Notes under the pieces: model-generated | Told to the model about the DNA's origin: nothing | The model's input: only the letters and a program-made list of their open reading frames with translations | Database searches by the model: none | Position numbers and translations under genes: made by a program | Part shown: one piece after another, positions 34,886 to 45,221 of the stretch | How positions within the stretch are numbered: the stretch's first letter is position 1 | Layout: each line of letters opens with the position of its first letter | NCBI GenBank assembly: GCA_030704615.1 | Contig: CM060732.1 | Location: 12,400,001 to 12,464,000, forward strand | Length of the DNA stretch: 64,000 nt | Reading direction: 5' to 3' | Origin: Takakia lepidozioides | Taxonomy: Eukaryota > Streptophyta > Takakiopsida > Takakiales > Takakiaceae

Positions 34886-34905
34886 GGGCTCCGCGCCTTT
34901 TTTTT

Positions 34906-35325
34906 TCTCCCTAAGTGCTTCAAGCATCTCTTTCCCCTCCCGTTTTCGTTTGTTCTTTGGGAGAGAGGTAGTTCAGAGAGTGGGGTTTAGGGTGGAGGAG
35001 AAACGCACCTGCTGCTGAGCCCGAGGTGGTCGCAAGGCCCCAAGCAGTTTTCCCCAACGCCGCTCCAACGCCTAAGGTAAGCACCGCCTCCTCCCTCACT
35101 TTCTGTCTTTCTTTCTTGCCCTAAGCACGGGCTGATGTCTCTCTCCCCTGTGTGGTAGGAACGCCGCGTAGAGGCGCGGCCTAACGAGCTGAAGAGAGAG
35201 AGAGAGCCGTGGTGAGCGGGGGAGAGACGCCCTGCAGCGGCGGGGACCCGCGCCGCTGGCAGCCGCGACAGCACCGCAGCAGCTTGCCGCGCCAGCTCGC
35301 TTCAAACACCAGCAGCAACAGAGGT
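34906..35325. other. GC-rich unassigned segment
   Basis: Lies between the lost CACTA right end and the LINE tandem copies. Several short frames exist but none has recognisable motifs. Confidence 0.3.
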
Positions 35326-35745
35326 ACGTCAGGGAAATTGCACTCTCCCTTTCCTCTCTGCTTATGTTTACTGTTCAAAGGTAGTCTTCCTGCCCTGACT
35401 TTAAATTTAGGTCTGGTGCCAAGAGTGGGATAGACCCTTGAGCGCATCCATGATGTCCTCCCCCATGTCACAGACTGGAAACAGGTTCAGGGAAGTTTTC
35501 TTCCTAACTTCATTTTCATCGGACAATTTTCTGGTAACAGACATGGCTTTGGACACTACACTCTCTAAGTCAGGTTTATCCAGCAATGTCAAGACTTGCG
35601 GGTCTAGATTCAGATCTTTGAGAATCTCTTTTACTCTCTTCTCCCAGGGCTCACCCTGTTTGACAGGGCGGTCCTGTTTCCAAGATATAGAGTCGATTAA
35701 CTTAGGATATCTGGTGTTGGATATATGTTGCAGCTGAACCCACCA
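35326..35745 (-). pseudogene. LINE 3' fragment, family 2, copy 1
   Basis: A minus-strand frame with NEVRKKTSLNLFPVCDMGEDI, a frameshift near 35,430, then FKVRAGRLPLNSKHKQRGKG. It duplicates the adjacent copy at 35,795-36,360 almost base for base, but ends before the zinc knuckle. Confidence 0.7.
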
Positions 35746-35754
35746 TCTGAAGGT

Positions 35755-35808
35755 GGGGGGGGGGGGGGGTGACTGAGCAGCTGCTACTGCTCAGTCACTC
35801 CCCCCCCC
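35755..35808. repeat. G-run/C-run hairpin
   Basis: Fifteen G lead into GTGACTGAGCAG (35,769-35,780), loop ctgcta, then CTGCTCAGTCAC (35,787-35,798) and a run of C. The stem is perfect over 12 bases and extends through the G/C runs. A variant occurs at 38,894-38,960. Both copies are followed by 'tttgttgccccctctc'. Confidence 0.85.
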
Positions 35809-36360
35809 ACATTCTCTGTTTTTCTTTGTTGCCCCCTCTCTTGGGGAAACAAAATGGACAGATCCTACCGCTGTCAGATTTGAAGAGAGCGTCTCTTTGG
35901 TGAGAGAACCCCGGACAGTGTATCAGAAAATGAGTATTGTCTTCAGATTGCCCACACAACGGGCAATTGCACTCTCCCTTTCCTCTCTGCTTCTGTTTGC
36001 TATTCAAAGGTAGGCTTCCTGCCTTGAGTTTAAATTTCAGTCTAGTGCCGAGAGTGGGTAGACCCTTGAGGTCATCCAAGATGTCCTCCCCCATGTCACT
36101 GACTGGAAACAAGTTCAGGGAAGTTTTTTGCCTAACTTCATTTTCATCAGACAATCTCATGGCAACAGACATGGTTGGACACTACAGCCTCTAAGTCAGA
36201 TTTATCCAGCATGGTGAAGACTTGCGGTTCCAGGTCCAGGTCCTTGAGAATCTCTTCTACTGTCTTCTGTCAAGACTTAGCCTGTTTGACAGGTCAGTGG
36301 GCGGTCCTGTTTCCAAGATATAGAGTCGATTAACTTAGGATATCTGGTGTTGGACATATG
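35795..36360 (-). pseudogene. LINE 3' fragment, family 2, copy 2 with zinc knuckle
   Basis: A minus-strand frame of 125 codons. It has NEVRQKTSLNLFPVSDMGED, LKFKLKAGSLPLNSKQKQRG, then CPLCGQSEDNTHFLIHC, the CCHC knuckle at the C-terminus of LINE polyproteins. It lacks the polymerase and is a 5'-truncated remnant. The sequence differs from the LINE at the left edge of the window, so this is a second family. The stretch 36,180-36,360 repeats 35,560-35,740, extending the tandem duplication. Confidence 0.75.
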
Positions 36361-36394
36361 CTGCAACTGACCCCACCATCTGACCTCCCCCCAA

Positions 36395-36535
36395 CCCATT
36401 TTTTTTCATTGTTGTCCCCTCTCTCCCTCTGTCTCCTTCTCTCCCTCTCCCTTTCTCTCCCACTCTCTCCCTCTCTCTTATTAACTTTTTCTACCCCCTC
36501 TTTCCCTCTGTGGTTTTTTTTTTTTTTTGTGAGCA
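36395..36535. repeat. Polypyrimidine low-complexity tract
   Basis: Runs of CTCT/CCCTCT (for example tctctccctctgtctcc) end in a T-run. A G-run of about 17 lies further on at 36,709-36,726. Confidence 0.85.
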
Positions 36536-38890
36536 GCACGAAAGAGAGGGAAGATAAAATGTCTTGTCGAGACATGGACAAGACCAAACAAGGTCTTTGT
36601 CAATTTTTACGACAAATGAGCCTCATAACGAGGCACTATCAATCATTCTCCATTCATAAACCAGTCTACTAACATACAACAAATCCCATGGTTCATGAAA
36701 TCTCTGGGTGGGGGGGGGGGGGGGGTGGGATTATATAAAAATCCGCATCAATATATGCTTCATTAAAATGCATGTCTAAACAGGGACCCAATCATGTATC
36801 ACACGTTTGGGTATGCTTTCAGATGTAACAAAGCAACTGTTCATAGCAGGGAAAACTTGTTTATCCTGCTAACATCACTCCCCAAGATTACATGAACACT
36901 CTGAAAATGAAGTTCCACTTATTATGTAATCTTATGGCCATATCAAAGCATCATACAGATTGTGAACCATTTACTCATAAGTGGTATGACCTCATACCTT
37001 GTTTTTTTGCCCCAGAACCTGGTTTAGGTCTGGGGCCATTGTATACATTGTGGTAACAAGGTGTTAAGTAGCAAACAATAGTACATATTGCTACTTTACC
37101 ACTGTGCAAAGCAAGGAAGCCAGTCTTCAGATTGCTGAATTTCATCACCCATGGTTACATTGTATATCTGCAGATCTTACTAAATGATATGTAAACATGG
37201 AATACAATCAGAAGATATTGATTATGTTCCATAATTTGGCTTCAGCCAAGTACAACGAGTATATATTCTAGCAAAATGTTTACCATATCACCAAGCATTC
37301 ATGGAGGTATAGAGAGATATACAGGGCCTGTACTAGCTTAATCCCTGATGTCTTAAAATCCCTCTAAACATATTGTCTGAGTTCAAAAAGATCTTTCAGG
37401 TTATTGTGCTGCTTGGTACATGCCATATCAGTAAAGCCAGTCTACCCTAGAGCCCGTTTTAGGTTTTGGGGTAATCTGTATCTGCTTCAGCAAGGTATTT
37501 GCAAGGTCACAAATAAGTAAAGAAGGACTGGAAATCAAATGGCATGCATCAGTCATCTTACATGGCCTAAAAACAAGAGATTGGTGTTCCCTATGTCCTC
37601 TTACTTGGCTGCCGATACCCTTCACGCCCAGCATCTTACCAGTACTATAAACCGAAAATAAAAGCTCAAGCTGGGCTGTAAACAGCAAATCCAACACCAT
37701 CATGTAATGTAGCAGAAATCAAAGGCAAGAGTCATTAATAGAACGTAAGTGTTCTAATAAAGCTCATCTAATGCATTGATGCTCAACAGAAAGAGCTGGA
37801 AGCATAGCCAGAAAGATCAAGATAAGGGGGTAGATTTGAATCAACTCCCTGAAGAAACAGCTTGAGTCGACTTCACTTCATCTTGCTAGGTTTCAATCAA
37901 TTGCAAGCTTCATGAATCATATTAAGTGAGGGCCCTCACCTGGTCCCATCACATGCAATAAAAAAAACAATGAAGTTAGTGAAGATGTGGAACCCCAGGT
38001 GAATATCAGGCCTCACGCTTGTTATCGTTGTACAACATGCGTTCAAAAGCAAGAAGAGATTAAAAGCAAAGCAAAGATTATCCACAACCTTAAGGGTTTG
38101 TGGAAGAGGATTCGACATAGCTCCAAGAACTCGGCAATCGACAGCACAAACAAGCAACGGTTTGCTGATTTCTACGAGCATTTTATCAGGTGAAGAGACT
38201 TCCTGAAAGTTTGAGAGCGGCGCTGGATCTTAATGACCATTGAACGGATCGACAAACAATCACTGCTTAGGGTAGATTGTCCGCCAAGGGAAGAGACAAC
38301 CTCATTGAGGGAATTGAAGCTCTGCCGCCATTGCATACCCCAAGGGGAATCGAAAAGTACTGGAATCTTGCCAGAGCACTTGCAGGCTGCCATAAAGCTT
38401 CTCCATAGCCATCAAATTCACAAGCTTCATGTTTAAATGAATTCACTGACACCATCGCTCAGCTCCAGCAGAATCAAAACGCATGCGTATCGTGCAGAGT
38501 TTTAGGGCGGAGAAAGAGATAGGGCAAACCTTCGTGATTTCATCCAAATTAGATGAAAAATAGGTAATGAGATGTAAAAAACTTCCCTGATTTCATCATG
38601 ATGTCATCTAGTAGGGATGGCATCCAAAATAGGGTCTGGCTTTCATTAGGGTTAGTTCTCATGACCAAAATCATCCAAAGAACCCGACTATCAGAGAATA
38701 TTCTTTAATGGAATTCATCCATTTTCATGATTATATCCAGTATGGATGAGATTTAAAATATGGTTTAGACATAAATAGTCCAAGCCTTCCTGGGTTTTGG
38801 AAAAAATACAAGCAAGTTCCTTGTATAGAGGGAGAGGGGGAGAGGGAGAGAGAGAGAGAGGGAGAGATCAGGAAACCAAAAATAAATAAA
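36536..38890. other. Region without a recognised gene
   Basis: No supported coding sequence in about 2.3 kb. Short frames at 37,987-38,193 and 38,233-38,436 show no family motifs. An AG-rich microsatellite lies at 38,828-38,868. Confidence 0.4.
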
Positions 38891-38893
38891 ATG

Positions 38894-38960
38894 GGGAGGG
38901 GGGAGTGACTGAGCCCGTGGTGCTCAGCAGCTGCTAGTGGTGCTCAGTCACTCCCCCCCC
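38894..38960. repeat. G/C-run hairpin, second copy
   Basis: The arms 'gggggagtgactgagc' (about 38,899-38,914) and 'gctcagtcactccccc' (about 38,942-38,957) surround a loop that repeats 'gtggtgctcag'. The right flank shares 'tttgttgccccctctc' with the hairpin at 35,755. This suggests a small mobile foldback unit. Confidence 0.75.
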
Positions 38961-39108
38961 ACCTTTTTCTTTTCTCTTTGTTGCCCCCTCTCGAGACCCC
39001 GAGCACTTGCTGCTCTCAGCCCCCGACATGCTTGGTTTTTTTTTGTTTTTGATCTGGAATGTTCTTAATGAGGCCAGCTTGTGGGTTTGCATGACAGGTG
39101 CCAGCTTA

Positions 39109-41340
39109 TGGGGAAAGAGAAGAAGTCCCTTGCCCCAAAGAAAGGGGCGGACAATCCGTTTGCTCTGCCGGCACGTGTGACGCGCCAGGGCGTCTCACGG
39201 CTAACCAGCCCCGTCGACGGCCGCAGCCGGAGGGCTCGCCTGCCCCCAGAGGCCAGTACCCCCCCTCTTGTCCACATCTTGGATGCGCGAGGGGCCGGCT
39301 CAGCCAACTCTCCTATTCGGGAGGTTGTTGCTGAGACGGATGCTCAGTTGAGCACACCCCCGACCACCAAGACGGGTGAAATGTACCTTGGCAAGCACAT
39401 CACCCGTTCGGGGGCCCGGTATGGGCACCTTTTGGATGTCACCCCCATAGCGACCCCTTCCTCCGCAGCAAAGGCTGCACTTGCCAAGGCCCAACGTCAG
39501 GTTCAAGGGCCTTTGAAAGCCTCCATTGCCAGCCCATTGTTGTCGATGAGGGAGGAGGAGACGAGGAGGGCCAATGAAGTGGCCAAGATAGCGAAGCGCA
39601 TCGAAGAAGTCAAGCCGGGTGAGGGCTTCTACCCTGATACGCATTTGGGTCGGGGGGAGAGGAGGAGGTATGGGCCGGTTCGGAGTCACCTAACCGATCA
39701 GCGACACCGCCCCCTGAGCCTGAGCGGTCAGCGAAGAAGGGCCTGGACTACGGGGCGCCGCCGCCGGCTATGCTCCACATCTGGAATCTACTTCCAGTGG
39801 CGCTCCGGGAGGGGATAGAGCGGGCACATCCGGAAATGGGGACTCCTCCCACATCGGGTGACACCAGGGGCGAGTCGGACAAGCTTGCAAAGGTACAACT
39901 GTCGCACCTTGTTCCATGATTTATCCTTTCCTTTGCATGCATGATTTTCTTTGTTGTTTGTTTCTTTTTTTGAATTTGGAGGGGTTATTTGTCTTTAGGA
40001 GGCAGCAACATGGCTGGCCTCGTTGGTGCAGTCCAGTGGGGTTGCCAATGAGGGAGAGCACGTGGTGTTCATGAAGGACTCGAACACCAAAGGTAAGAAG
40101 ACGAGGCCTCGATCTCCCGAGATCCCTTTTACCATCAATGAAGGGGCTGCCGAGGAGAGAGAGAGAAGGGAGAGGGAGAAGGAGAGAGAGGAAGTAGCGG
40201 GGAAGGGGAAGGAGATGGTCGTGGAGAAGGGGAAGGAAAAGAAGAAAAAGAAAAAGAAGTCCCATGGAGAGGAAGGGGTGAGTGTGCATGCGGGGGAGGG
40301 CAGTGGGGTAACAAAGGAGCAGGGGAAGGAGGCTACAAAGAAGGGAGAGGGTGGGATGGCCTTTTGCGATACAGGACGTGGAGTTGGCAAAGATCGTGGT
40401 GCCACCAGTGGAGGTGAATCGCCATGGTGACCCCTGCGGTGCGTTCTGGGAGGCTATGAAGAAGCCAGCCTTCGAACTCGCATTGAGGTGGTTCCCTTTG
40501 CACATCGAGTGGGCTGATCAACACTTTGGCGCAAAGCGGGCGTATGCCCGTGAGTTAGACCGCCGGTTTCCGGGCAATTGGAGTGACACAAGGGTGATGG
40601 AGATGGTGGGGCGAAACTTGAAGGACAGGAGGTACCGTGCCAGATAGATCATTCGGAGGGCAATGGAAAAGGGGGCCATACCCAAACCACCTTATGGAAT
40701 TACACAGGTTGGCAAATCCTAAATCATGTCACCTTCCATTTGTCGCATGTGCATTAATGAGGTGGATTCGATGCAACGTATGTGGGTAATTCACTAATTT
40801 TGGGGGGGGGGGGATAGGTATCGTGGGATGCACTCATTGCGGGAGAGACTGATGCCACAAACAAGGCCAAATTTGACCCGGCACGCGAAGCAACAACAGT
40901 CCGCCTTGACAAGCACGAATCCACACACAAGTGGGGCGCCAGCGGATCCAAGGGTTTTATCTTGCAATTTGTAAGTTGTACTTCCCTATGGATTTTGTTA
41001 TGTCTTCTTTTTGGCTCCATTATCGCAAAGAACTGACTTTAATTTGTGGCATGTGTAGCAACGCGCGTTTGAGAGGAAGCCATCTCCGGTAGAGTACAAC
41101 TACGCCAAGGAGCATGGTTGGCAATCCCTCATGAAGAACATGGCCAACACAAAGGGGATGAGTGCACTACAGGGCACTAGTATGGATGAGGTCGAGGGTC
41201 ATGCCCAAGGATTGGATGAGAGCTCTGTGGGACTTAGGGGAACGCCGCCTCATTTACGTGCTCTGGCAAAGGGCGCGGAGTCATCAAGCTCATCGGATAG
41301 CTCTGAGTCCTCCTCTGAGGATGAGGATGATGATGACTAG
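39109..41340 (+). CDS. Multi-exon gene resembling plant Ptta/En-Spm accessory transposase
   Basis: Start Met at 39,109 (MGKEKKSLAPKKGADNPF). Exon 1 is open to about 39,680, then needs a frame change to continue as HIWNLLPVALREGIERAHPE up to a donor at about 39,894. Exon 2 begins at about 40,000 (EAATWLASLVQSSG), with a Lys/Glu-rich linker. Later exons encode WFPLHIEWADQHF, FPGNWSDTRVMEMVGRNLK, KPPYGITQ, WDALIAGETDATNKAKF, HESTHKWGASGSKGF and a last exon from 41,059 with PSPVEYNYAKEHGW and a Ser/Asp/Glu tail ending in DDDD at 41,340. The W.....N..K...R......H..GS.S order resembles the plant transposase Ptta/En-Spm family; this is from memory of the pattern. A TAG after RRYRAR (near 40,645) interrupts one exon unless spliced. 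Strand is opposite to the nearby CACTA, so it probably belongs to another element or a domesticated gene. Confidence 0.45.
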
Positions 41341-41482
41341 TCCTAGTCCATGTAGGTCCCAGGGTCAGTCTACTGAACCTTTGTGAGCTTTTCAGCTCAT
41401 TTCTTGTAAATATATTTCCATCTTTCCATCTTCCATCTTATTCATGTGTCGCACCGTCCTCACCCTCGATTCTTGCTTGCTC
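41341..41482. other. 3' flank of the Ptta-like gene
   Basis: Short spacer with 'tttcttgtaaatatattt', plausibly part of the 3' untranslated region. It ends where the MULE-like repeat begins. Confidence 0.4.
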
Positions 41483-42787
41483 AATTGTCAACGACGCAAT
41501 GGCGTGAGCGTTGCACGTGAGCGCGCGAGCGTACGCTCACGCCAGCTGACGTGGCGTGAGCCTGCACACACGCTGACGTGGCGTGAGTGTCATGTCAGCA
41601 TGCTGATGTGGCGGTAAATGATGACATGGCACAGTCCGTCATCTGCCACGTCAGCATTAACATGCGCCGCCTATAACCGTGGATGGTCCTATGACCGTGG
41701 AATTAATGCAGGGAATCTTGCCTAAATAGAATCAAGACGAGCGTTGAGGCCTACAATTGCAGCATCCAACATTGTGCAATTACAAATGCTTGTTTCACTT
41801 TTACAATTACGAGGACGAAAAAATATCCTCACAAAGTGTGCGCCATAAAGGCTGCCACAGGAAGACCTTCCTCCCTCCTCAAATAACAATGAGAGTTAGG
41901 ATCATCTTCAAAAGACGATTGTAGTGCACAGCGACAGCAAGACATGTAGACTTCGAACGGTGCAATGACAAATGTGCACTACCTAAAAGTTGTCACTCAG
42001 AGCTCACTCCGTATAGTTGGAGGCCATATCATTGCACAGCCGACAAATTGATGTGAATTACACATTTCAAATCATGGTCATCCACATCCCACATTACATA
42101 GTTCATGCTACCCATGTGTTGTATCCCGCTGCAATAGAGTATCGACCTCGGTGAAACTCATAGTGGCCTGGTGAATGAAGTTGTCACGTTTGGGATCGCA
42201 AACCATCCTCCTCAAAAATATGAAATACAAATGTTTGCAGGGTATGAATTTACCTCTCTTGCCCAAACTGGTTGATAGCATATTCACAAAATCAGGACAT
42301 GTGCAATTGGGGAAATTGGAAACCGTGATGTGTAGGTCCTGTCATAAACAGCAGATGTGGAAGTGATGATTGTGAATACCCGACCATATCCTGGATCGGG
42401 TACTTCCGTGGTGCTTCCAACACGAGCTTGGAGCATTCTTGCGGACTCCACTTTGCCAAAGTGTTCAGCGGTCGGAGGGAAACGTCGAACGAGCTTTCCA
42501 TCTCGTTTGGTTGGCCACAAGTCAGGATTTGCCGGGGGGACCCGGGAGGACGCAGAAGTAGTAGCACATGTATGGAGTTGGGGTTGTCTCGCAAGGGAAA
42601 AACCTGCCTCCTCCAGCATTTCAATCTCCTGAAAGCTGAGATGTGTTCCCACCTTCACCGGCCAAACGGTTGGAGGAGATGGCTTCATCACTACGGAAGG
42701 ACGCACAATTCCATGCACACATCTGGCACAATCATCTGCGCAGAACCAGAACTTGTGGTTCTTGGCTTCTGGTTGACCGTATGGACG
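41483..42787 (-). mobile_element. MULE-like element copy 1, 3' part
   Basis: Begins at 'aacgacgcaatggcgtgagc', the same sequence that starts the copy at 63,056. The two copies stay nearly identical for the ~945 bases visible in the second. The first 200 bases are full of short inverted and direct repeats (cgtgagcg, gctgacgtggc/gccacgtcagc, gcgtacgc), suggesting a structured terminus. The segment then holds the minus-strand coding end of the element (42,284-42,787). At 42,787 it is cut by a chromovirus and resumes at 49,816. Confidence 0.7.
42284..42787 (-). CDS. C-terminal part of the MULE-element protein, split by chromovirus
   Basis: A minus-strand frame containing NHKFWFCADDCARCVHG, MKPSPPTVWPVK, LSFQEIEMLEEAGFSLAR and HFGKVESARMLQARVGS, ending at 42,284. 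Cys and His are regularly spaced in FWFCADDCARCVHG, so a zinc site is possible. Removing the chromovirus (42,788-49,815) and one copy of the near target repeat restores a continuous minus-strand frame into 49,816 onwards, so the host ORF was coding when the retroelement landed. The same amino-acid sequence is encoded by the copy at the right edge. I do not recognise the family of this domain. Confidence 0.55.
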   Translation of the reverse strand, partial: RPYGQPEAKNHKFWFCADDCARCVHGIVRPSVVMKPSPPTVWPVKVGTHLSFQEIEMLEEAGFSLARQPQLHTCATTSASSRVPPANPDLWPTKRDGKLVRRFPPTAEHFGKVESARMLQARVGSTTEVPDPGYGRVFTIITSTSAVYDRTYTSRFPISPIAHVLIL

Positions 42788-43512
42788 TGTCGCGGCCCTT
42801 TGCCTTGAGGGCAGGGGGTCGGGACACATGAGGGCCTGCCCCTGTGGTGGGGGCAGCGGCAGCGATAGGTATGGGGGGGCTGAAGCACCCTTGAGTGCCC
42901 AAGGCACTCAGGGAAGCGGAGGCGCTCACTAGGTGGAGCCCCGCACACCGGGTTGCGGTGGGGGTGGCTCCACAAGGGGTGGTGGTAGCTTAGCGGGACT
43001 TAGTGGGGGTGGCATAGGACTCACCATGGGGTGGAGACCTCGTGGTGGGAGTCGTGGGGAGTCTTGGGACTCATCACGGCCCAATGGGGCCGTGGTGAGT
43101 GGGCCAAGACTCACCGCAACTCACCACCGGGAATTGAGGGTCTTCGTGGTGGTTCGCCATAAAATGGCATGGCTGGTTGTGAAACCCCCGCGGACAGCTA
43201 CAGAAGTATATATAGGGAGTAGTAACTCCGAGAACGGTGCAAGCCCGTTGGTGACCAAAAACTAGTGAGTAAGCGAGCGAGCCGGAAAGCGACCAAAGAG
43301 TGGGGAGCTGTTCCGGACTGCCATCTACCAAAGGGAATTCCACTAGGCCCAAATAGGTGGAGGGTCTTTCGGGGGAGCGAAGGGGGACCGTTATGTCCCG
43401 GTGAGCAGCCGAAGCTCCAAGTTGGCCCGGCGGCCGGTTGGGAGTCAGGCGTGCGCATCAAAGCGAGTAACTATGACTTGAGGGGGAGCTTACCGAAGTG
43501 AGGTGCGCGACA
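42788..43512 (+). repeat. 5' LTR, chromovirus copy 1
   Basis: 725 bases, TGTCGCGG...GCGCGACA. A promoter-like 'tatatatagg' lies at 43,207-43,216. It is nearly identical to the LTR at 59,260-59,983. Confidence 0.9.
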
Positions 43513-43514
43513 CT

Positions 43515-43526
43515 TGGTATCAGAGC
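43515..43526 (+). promoter_or_regulatory. Primer binding site (initiator tRNA-Met)
   Basis: TGGTATCAGAGC, two bases after the 5' LTR, is complementary to the 3' end of plant initiator methionine tRNA, which primes minus-strand DNA synthesis. Confidence 0.92.
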
Positions 43527-43567
43527 TTAGAGTTCAGTACGCGATCATCCTTGGGATTGGCCTCATC

Positions 43568-44622
43568 ATGGGATCGGGCAAGCCGAAGCGAAAGCGGAAC
43601 AGCCCAAAAGATGATGATCCCGGTGAGCCCGATGGGGGCGGCGTGTCACCGAGGCGGCCGTTTGAGGAAGCGATGCATGTTTCCGAAAACGAGACCGCCC
43701 AAGAGCGGGAGGAATCCGAGGAGTCGGAGCCCGAAGAATCCTTGAGAGCTCCGACAAACCAAGAGATGCCTCCCATGCCGGCAGCCTTTTGGGAAGGGTT
43801 GTTGGCGCAGTTTGGCGGGACGTTGAAAGACGTGTTGAAGGCGGCTAATGCCACTTCCGCGAAGGCAAAGTTTAAGGTGAAGCCTAAGGAACCCGGCACC
43901 TTCGAGGGCGTCCGAAATCGGAAGGCACTCAACACCTGGCTCTTGGAGCTAGAGCAGTACTTCCGGGCGGCCAAGTTGAGTGACGAGGATTGGGTGGAAG
44001 TGGCTCCCACCTATTTGAGGGGCTATGCTCAACAATGGTGGCAGAAACGCCTTCACGACCGAGGTCCAAGCCCGGAAACCTTGAACTGGAGTGGGTTCAA
44101 GGAATTGATGAAGAGACAGTTTGTGCCCTCAACGCGTCCTGGCTCGCCCGGGACAAGATGAGGAATTTGAAGCAAACAGATGACATTCGGGGATATGTCC
44201 AGGCTTTCAATGTGCTGTTGCTCGAAGTCGCGGACATGGCAGAACCAGAAATGGTCTTCAACTTTGTGGCGGGACTGGCCCCATGGGCCAGGCGGAAGTT
44301 GGAGGAGAAGCCACCCAAGACTTTGAACGAGGCTATTGAGAGGGCTGAATGTTTCTCAGATGTCCCTAGGGGTGAAAGACAAGGCCGTACGGAGCTGAAC
44401 CACAAGAAGATTTGGCGGGAAGGTGACTCCTTCCGACCGGAAAAGAAGTGGGATAGGCCTTGCGACGAAAATGGCACGTGGAAATCGAAGGGAGGGCCTT
44501 CACACGTCAAGGCGGCACCCGGTGCTTCGAAAGCGGACAGAAGGCGACCTTTGATGGAGTGTGTTTCAATTGCGGGGAGCCCGGGCACATGGCCAAGAAG
44601 TGCACGAAGCCCCGGCAATTGA
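43568..44622 (+). pseudogene. Chromovirus copy 1 gag
   Basis: Starts MGSGKPKRKRNSPKDDDPGE. The capsid region (LNTWLLELEQYFRAAKLSDE, YLRGYAQQWW) fits the retrotrans_gag family. A frameshift near 44,140 moves the reading into the frame containing YVQAFNVLLLEVADMAEPE and LAPWARRKLEEKPPKTLNEA. A second change near 44,500 leads to the zinc knuckle of the next frame. Gag forms the particle that packages element RNA. Confidence 0.85.
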
Positions 44623-45221
44623 ACATGACTCGGGCGACCACGGAGCTGTCGGAAGATACCATCAGTCGCTTGGTGGAAGCGGTGGTCGCCAGGACTTGCA
44701 AGGTAGGCAAATTTTCTTGTGAGTTGTATCAGAAAACTGGCGCCTTACGAAAAGGGAGTCAGTTATTGTTCGTGGATGGGATAATATCCGGAACTAATGT
44801 GTCGTTGTTGGTGGACACAGGAGCGTTGCACTCCTTCATGACACCGGCAACGGCACAAAAGCTGGGACTCCCGACAAGTGACGTGGGGGCCTCTATTGAG
44901 GTGCGTTCTGCCAAAGGAGAACCACAGTTGGCGACAAGGTTGGCGATTGATGTTCCTCTTCAACTGGGGAGTTGGGAGGGACGTGAGAACTTCACCATCT
45001 GCGAGATCGATGGAGTGGATCTCATTTTGGGGATGACATTTTTGAGCAAATCCGGAGCGGTCATAGATGGCCGCAAGAGAATAGTCACGCTGCCATGTGG
45101 GAATGGTGGCGAGGTTTTACGAGTGTCAGAAACGCCCAAATCCGTGGGAGGGCGAATAAACCTTCTGTCAGCAAAGGAGTGGGCCGTGGAGGAGGCACAC
45201 AAGCCCCAGTTTTTGCTTTAA
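44550..45221 (+). pseudogene. Chromovirus copy 1 zinc knuckle and protease
   Basis: [14 protein letters not shown] is the CCHC knuckle. An aspartic protease follows, with LLVDTGALHSFM as the active-site loop and DLILGMTFL as the second conserved strand. The frame ends at a TAA (about 45,219-45,221) where copy 2 has TAC, so a single substitution separates protease from polymerase in this copy. Confidence 0.88.

Larger units (their letters stand above)
28280..34905 (-). mobile_element. CACTA (En/Spm-type) DNA transposon carrying a SET-like gene
   Basis: The left end is CACTACAACAAATGG at 28,280, directly after a candidate 3-base target 'act'. Long inverted arms follow: 28,880-28,985 (ctaggtttaggtttaggg, cctttgggggttcttag, catatggtactgggg) is the reverse complement, with small differences, of 34,553-34,665. 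Both arms continue outward into palindrome-rich GC sequence. Between them, on the minus strand, are a SET-like ORF (33,237-33,890) and a damaged TNP2 transposase (29,232-32,192). The right arm stops near 34,905 without a terminal CACTA complement, about 350 bases shorter than the left, so that end has been lost. The element is non-autonomous as read. Confidence 0.85.

Noticed and set aside
42933-43265. ORFs inside the LTRs (also 59,404-59,736)
   Set aside because: Non-coding LTR sequence. The frames are not kept in the third LTR at 49,001-49,815.
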